DNA of 7,028 nt from Nocardioides sp. (GTDB lineage Bacteria > Actinomycetota > Actinomycetes > Propionibacteriales > Nocardioidaceae), in assembly GCA_025965295.1 (NCBI GenBank), contig JAOPXF010000023.1, positions 1 through 7,028 on the forward strand. The letters run 5' to 3'. Position numbers and translations under genes: made by a program. This document shows positions 5,444 through 7,028 of this stretch, one piece after another (positions within the stretch are counted from its first letter, which is position 1; each line of letters starts with the position of its first letter). The notes under the pieces were generated by a model. The model made no database searches and was not told the DNA's origin. It saw only the letters and a list, made by a program, of their open reading frames with translations.

Positions 5444-6898
5444 ATGTCGCAGGCCAGCTCGGTGGCCCCCCAGGGCAGCCCATCGGACAGCACCCCGGAG
5501 CGCGGACTCGCCAGGTTCGCCCAACGCTCGGCCGCCTGGACGGAGAAGTGGTTCCCCGACGCCTACGTCTTCGCGTTGGCCGGCGTGGTCATCGTCTCGG
5601 TCGCGGCCCTCGTCAACGGCTCCAGCCCCAAGGTCGTGGCGGGCACGTTCGGCGACGGCTTCTGGGACCTGACCGCGTTCACGCTGCAGATGGCGATGGT
5701 GGTCCTCACCGGCTACATCGTGGCCACCTCACCGCCCGTGGCGAAGCTGATCGAGCGGATCGCGGGCGTGCCCTCCTCGGCGAAGGGCGCGGTCGCGTTC
5801 GTCGCGCTCGTGGCCTGCCTGGTCTCCATGCTGAACTGGGGCCTGAGCCTGGTCTTCGGCGGACTGCTGGCCCGGGCCGTCGCCCGGCGCCCCGACCTCC
5901 GGGCCGACTACCGCGCGCTCGGCGCCGCGGCGTACATGGGCCTCGGGGCGGTGTGGGCCCTGGGCCTCTCGTCCTCCGCGGCGCAGCTCCAGGCGACGCC
6001 GGAGTCGCTGACGCCGGAGGTGCTGAAGGTCACCGGCGTGCTCGACTTCGGCGACACCATCCTCACCTGGCAGTCGCTGACCCTGGCCGTGGTGCTGATC
6101 GTGCTCACGGTGACCGTGTCGTGGTTCTCCGCGCCCCAGGGTGGCTCGATCAAGACGGCGGCCGACCTCGGCGTCGACCTCGACGACACCATCGCCCAGC
6201 AACCGCCGCACACCCGACCCGGGGAGTACCTCGAGCGCTCCGTCGTGCTGCCCGCGTTCGTCGGCCTGGTCGCGGCGGTCTGGCTGGTCTACGAGCTCGT
6301 CGACAACCCGTTCCTGTCGGTGATCAGCAACCTGAACACCTACCTGCTGGTCTTCGTCGTGCTCGGCCTGGTGCTGCACGGCACGCCGCGCCGCGTCCTC
6401 GACGCGACCACCAAGGCCGTGCCCTCGACCGCCGGCGTGCTGGTGCAGTACCCGCTCTACGCCGCCATGGCCGCGGTGCTGACCCGCGCCACCGGCCGCG
6501 GCGGGCTCTCGGTGTCGGAGCACCTCGCGAACCTGTTCACCGACCTCGGTGGCGGGGGTGCCTTCGCGGTGGTGATCGCGATCTACACCGCCGTCCTGGG
6601 CCTGCTCGTGCCCTCGGGCGGCGGCAAGTGGCTGGTCGAGGCGCCCTACGTCATGCAGTCGGCCAGCGACGTGCAGATGAACCTCGGCTGGACGGTGCAG
6701 ATCTACAACGCCGCCGAGGCGCTGCCCAACCTGGTCAACCCGTTCTTCATGCTGCCGCTGCTCGCCGTGCTCGGCCTGCGCGCCCGCGACCTGGTCGGCT
6801 TCACGTTCCTGCAGTTCCTGTTCCACCTGCCGGTGGTGCTGCTCGGCCTCTGGCTGCTGGGGATGACGTTCGACTACGTCGCGCCCGTGCAGCCGTAG
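5444..6898 (+). CDS. atoE: AtoE-family short-chain fatty acid permease
   Basis: This 484-aa integral membrane protein belongs to the AtoE/TIGR00366 family of short-chain fatty acid transporters, which move acetoacetate, butyrate and similar acids across the cytoplasmic membrane. A hydrophilic N-terminal tail (1-35) precedes about 10-12 hydrophobic segments, the first at about 38-58. The family's best-conserved part is present: V389-P-S-G-G-G-K-W-L-V-E-A-P, then I420-Y-N-A-A-E-A-L-P-N, followed by the P-F-F-M-L-P-L-L and R-D-L-V-G-F-T segments. It is longer than the roughly 440 residues I recall for the E. coli protein, partly through the tail and a loop at about 232-265. In E. coli atoE sits with the atoDAB CoA-transferase and thiolase genes; none is beside it here, so it may serve general uptake. 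The symbol denotes family membership, not proven orthology. Codons are almost all GC3: about ten of 484 end in A or T. Confidence 0.9.
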   Translation: MSQASSVAPQGSPSDSTPERGLARFAQRSAAWTEKWFPDAYVFALAGVVIVSVAALVNGSSPKVVAGTFGDGFWDLTAFTLQMAMVVLTGYIVATSPPVAKLIERIAGVPSSAKGAVAFVALVACLVSMLNWGLSLVFGGLLARAVARRPDLRADYRALGAAAYMGLGAVWALGLSSSAAQLQATPESLTPEVLKVTGVLDFGDTILTWQSLTLAVVLIVLTVTVSWFSAPQGGSIKTAADLGVDLDDTIAQQPPHTRPGEYLERSVVLPAFVGLVAAVWLVYELVDNPFLSVISNLNTYLLVFVVLGLVLHGTPRRVLDATTKAVPSTAGVLVQYPLYAAMAAVLTRATGRGGLSVSEHLANLFTDLGGGGAFAVVIAIYTAVLGLLVPSGGGKWLVEAPYVMQSASDVQMNLGWTVQIYNAAEALPNLVNPFFMLPLLAVLGLRARDLVGFTFLQFLFHLPVVLLGLWLLGMTFDYVAPVQP

Positions 6899-6923
6899 GC
6901 GACCTCTGCCTCGGGGGCGCGGA

Positions 6924-7028
6924 TCAGGCCATCGGCAGCTGGCGGCCGCCCGGCGGCAGCTGGGCGTAGCCCCGTCGTACGGCGTGGACCAGCTGCTCGG
7001 CCGGGTAGGGCCACGACTCCGCTGCCAG
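6924..7028 (-). CDS. C-terminal end of an unidentified protein (5' end outside window)
   Basis: Read on the minus strand from the window edge, the frame gives 34 residues ending in R-Q-L-P-M-A and a TGA (6926-6924). Codons are mostly GC-ending and the peptide is plausible, with a helix-like A-E-Q-L-V-H-A-V-R-R-G-Y followed by a Gly/Pro turn. Only 25 bp separate its stop from the permease stop, a tail-to-tail arrangement common in compact genomes. The fragment is too short to assign a family. Confidence 0.55.
   Translation of the reverse strand: MAAESWPYPAEQLVHAVRRGYAQLPPGGRQLPMA

Noticed and set aside
6933..6963. 10-bp direct repeat CGGCAGCTGG (6933-6942 and 6954-6963)
   Set aside because: The copies are 21 bp apart, in phase, and encode a repeated Q-L-P in the minus strand coding end. 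This is explained by protein sequence and codon bias.
4831..6969. Long + strand frame (about 710 codons) across the VOC and permease genes
   Set aside because: It is Arg/Pro/His-rich throughout and overlaps two genes with clear family motifs in other frames or strand.
1..7028. Mobile element, CRISPR, RNA gene or defence system
   Set aside because: I saw no terminal inverted repeats with a transposase, no spaced repeat array, no tRNA-like cloverleaf and no nuclease, helicase or toxin motif in any credible frame.

Overview
The window is very GC-rich, and nearly every codon in the best-expressed-looking genes ends in G or C. This points to a high-GC actinobacterium. The general look (secreted Asp-box and CARDB proteins, tandem VOC proteins, small lipoproteins, leaderless-type promoters) is compatible with the Nocardioides/Propionibacteriales side of the phylum, but that is an inference from style, not a marker-gene assignment. 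I found no rRNA, tRNA, CRISPR array, transposase or phage gene.

Layout, left to right. (1) The 3' end of an unidentified + strand gene stops at 109 and is followed by an all-GC hairpin region built on four tandem GCGGC units (164-192). (2) A 345-aa lipoprotein of unknown function runs + from 235 to 1272. (3) A 353-bp non-coding stretch follows, holding a terminator-like hairpin near 1393 and, presumably, the promoter of the next unit. (4) A two-gene + strand unit comes next: a 700-aa secreted protein (signal peptide, PPC-like beta domain, sialidase-type Asp-box propeller, C-terminal CARDB) at 1626-3728, then a 165-aa lipoprotein starting at TTG 3725. Its start overlaps the preceding stop by 4 nt. 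(5) Convergent to it is a minus strand pair transcribed from about 5370 leftward: a two-domain VOC (glyoxalase-fold) protein at 5367-4678 and a small lipoprotein at 4681-4262, also joined by a 4-nt GTGA overlap. (6) Divergent from the VOC gene, across a 76-bp promoter region, is a 484-aa AtoE-family short-chain fatty acid permease (5444-6898). (7) The 3' end of another minus strand gene (6924-7028) meets the permease gene tail to tail.

The proteins do not form one evident pathway. The clearest functional unit is the secreted propeller protein plus its translationally coupled lipoprotein, which suggests an extracellular protein and a membrane-anchored partner. The propeller shows five Asp boxes, but I could not locate the sialidase FRIP/arginine-triad signature, so its activity is open. 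The permease is the only gene with a confident physiological role: uptake of short-chain fatty acids such as acetoacetate or butyrate. No CoA-transferase or thiolase gene accompanies it here. Three small to medium lipoproteins within about 4.5 kb make this stretch notably rich in envelope proteins of unknown function.
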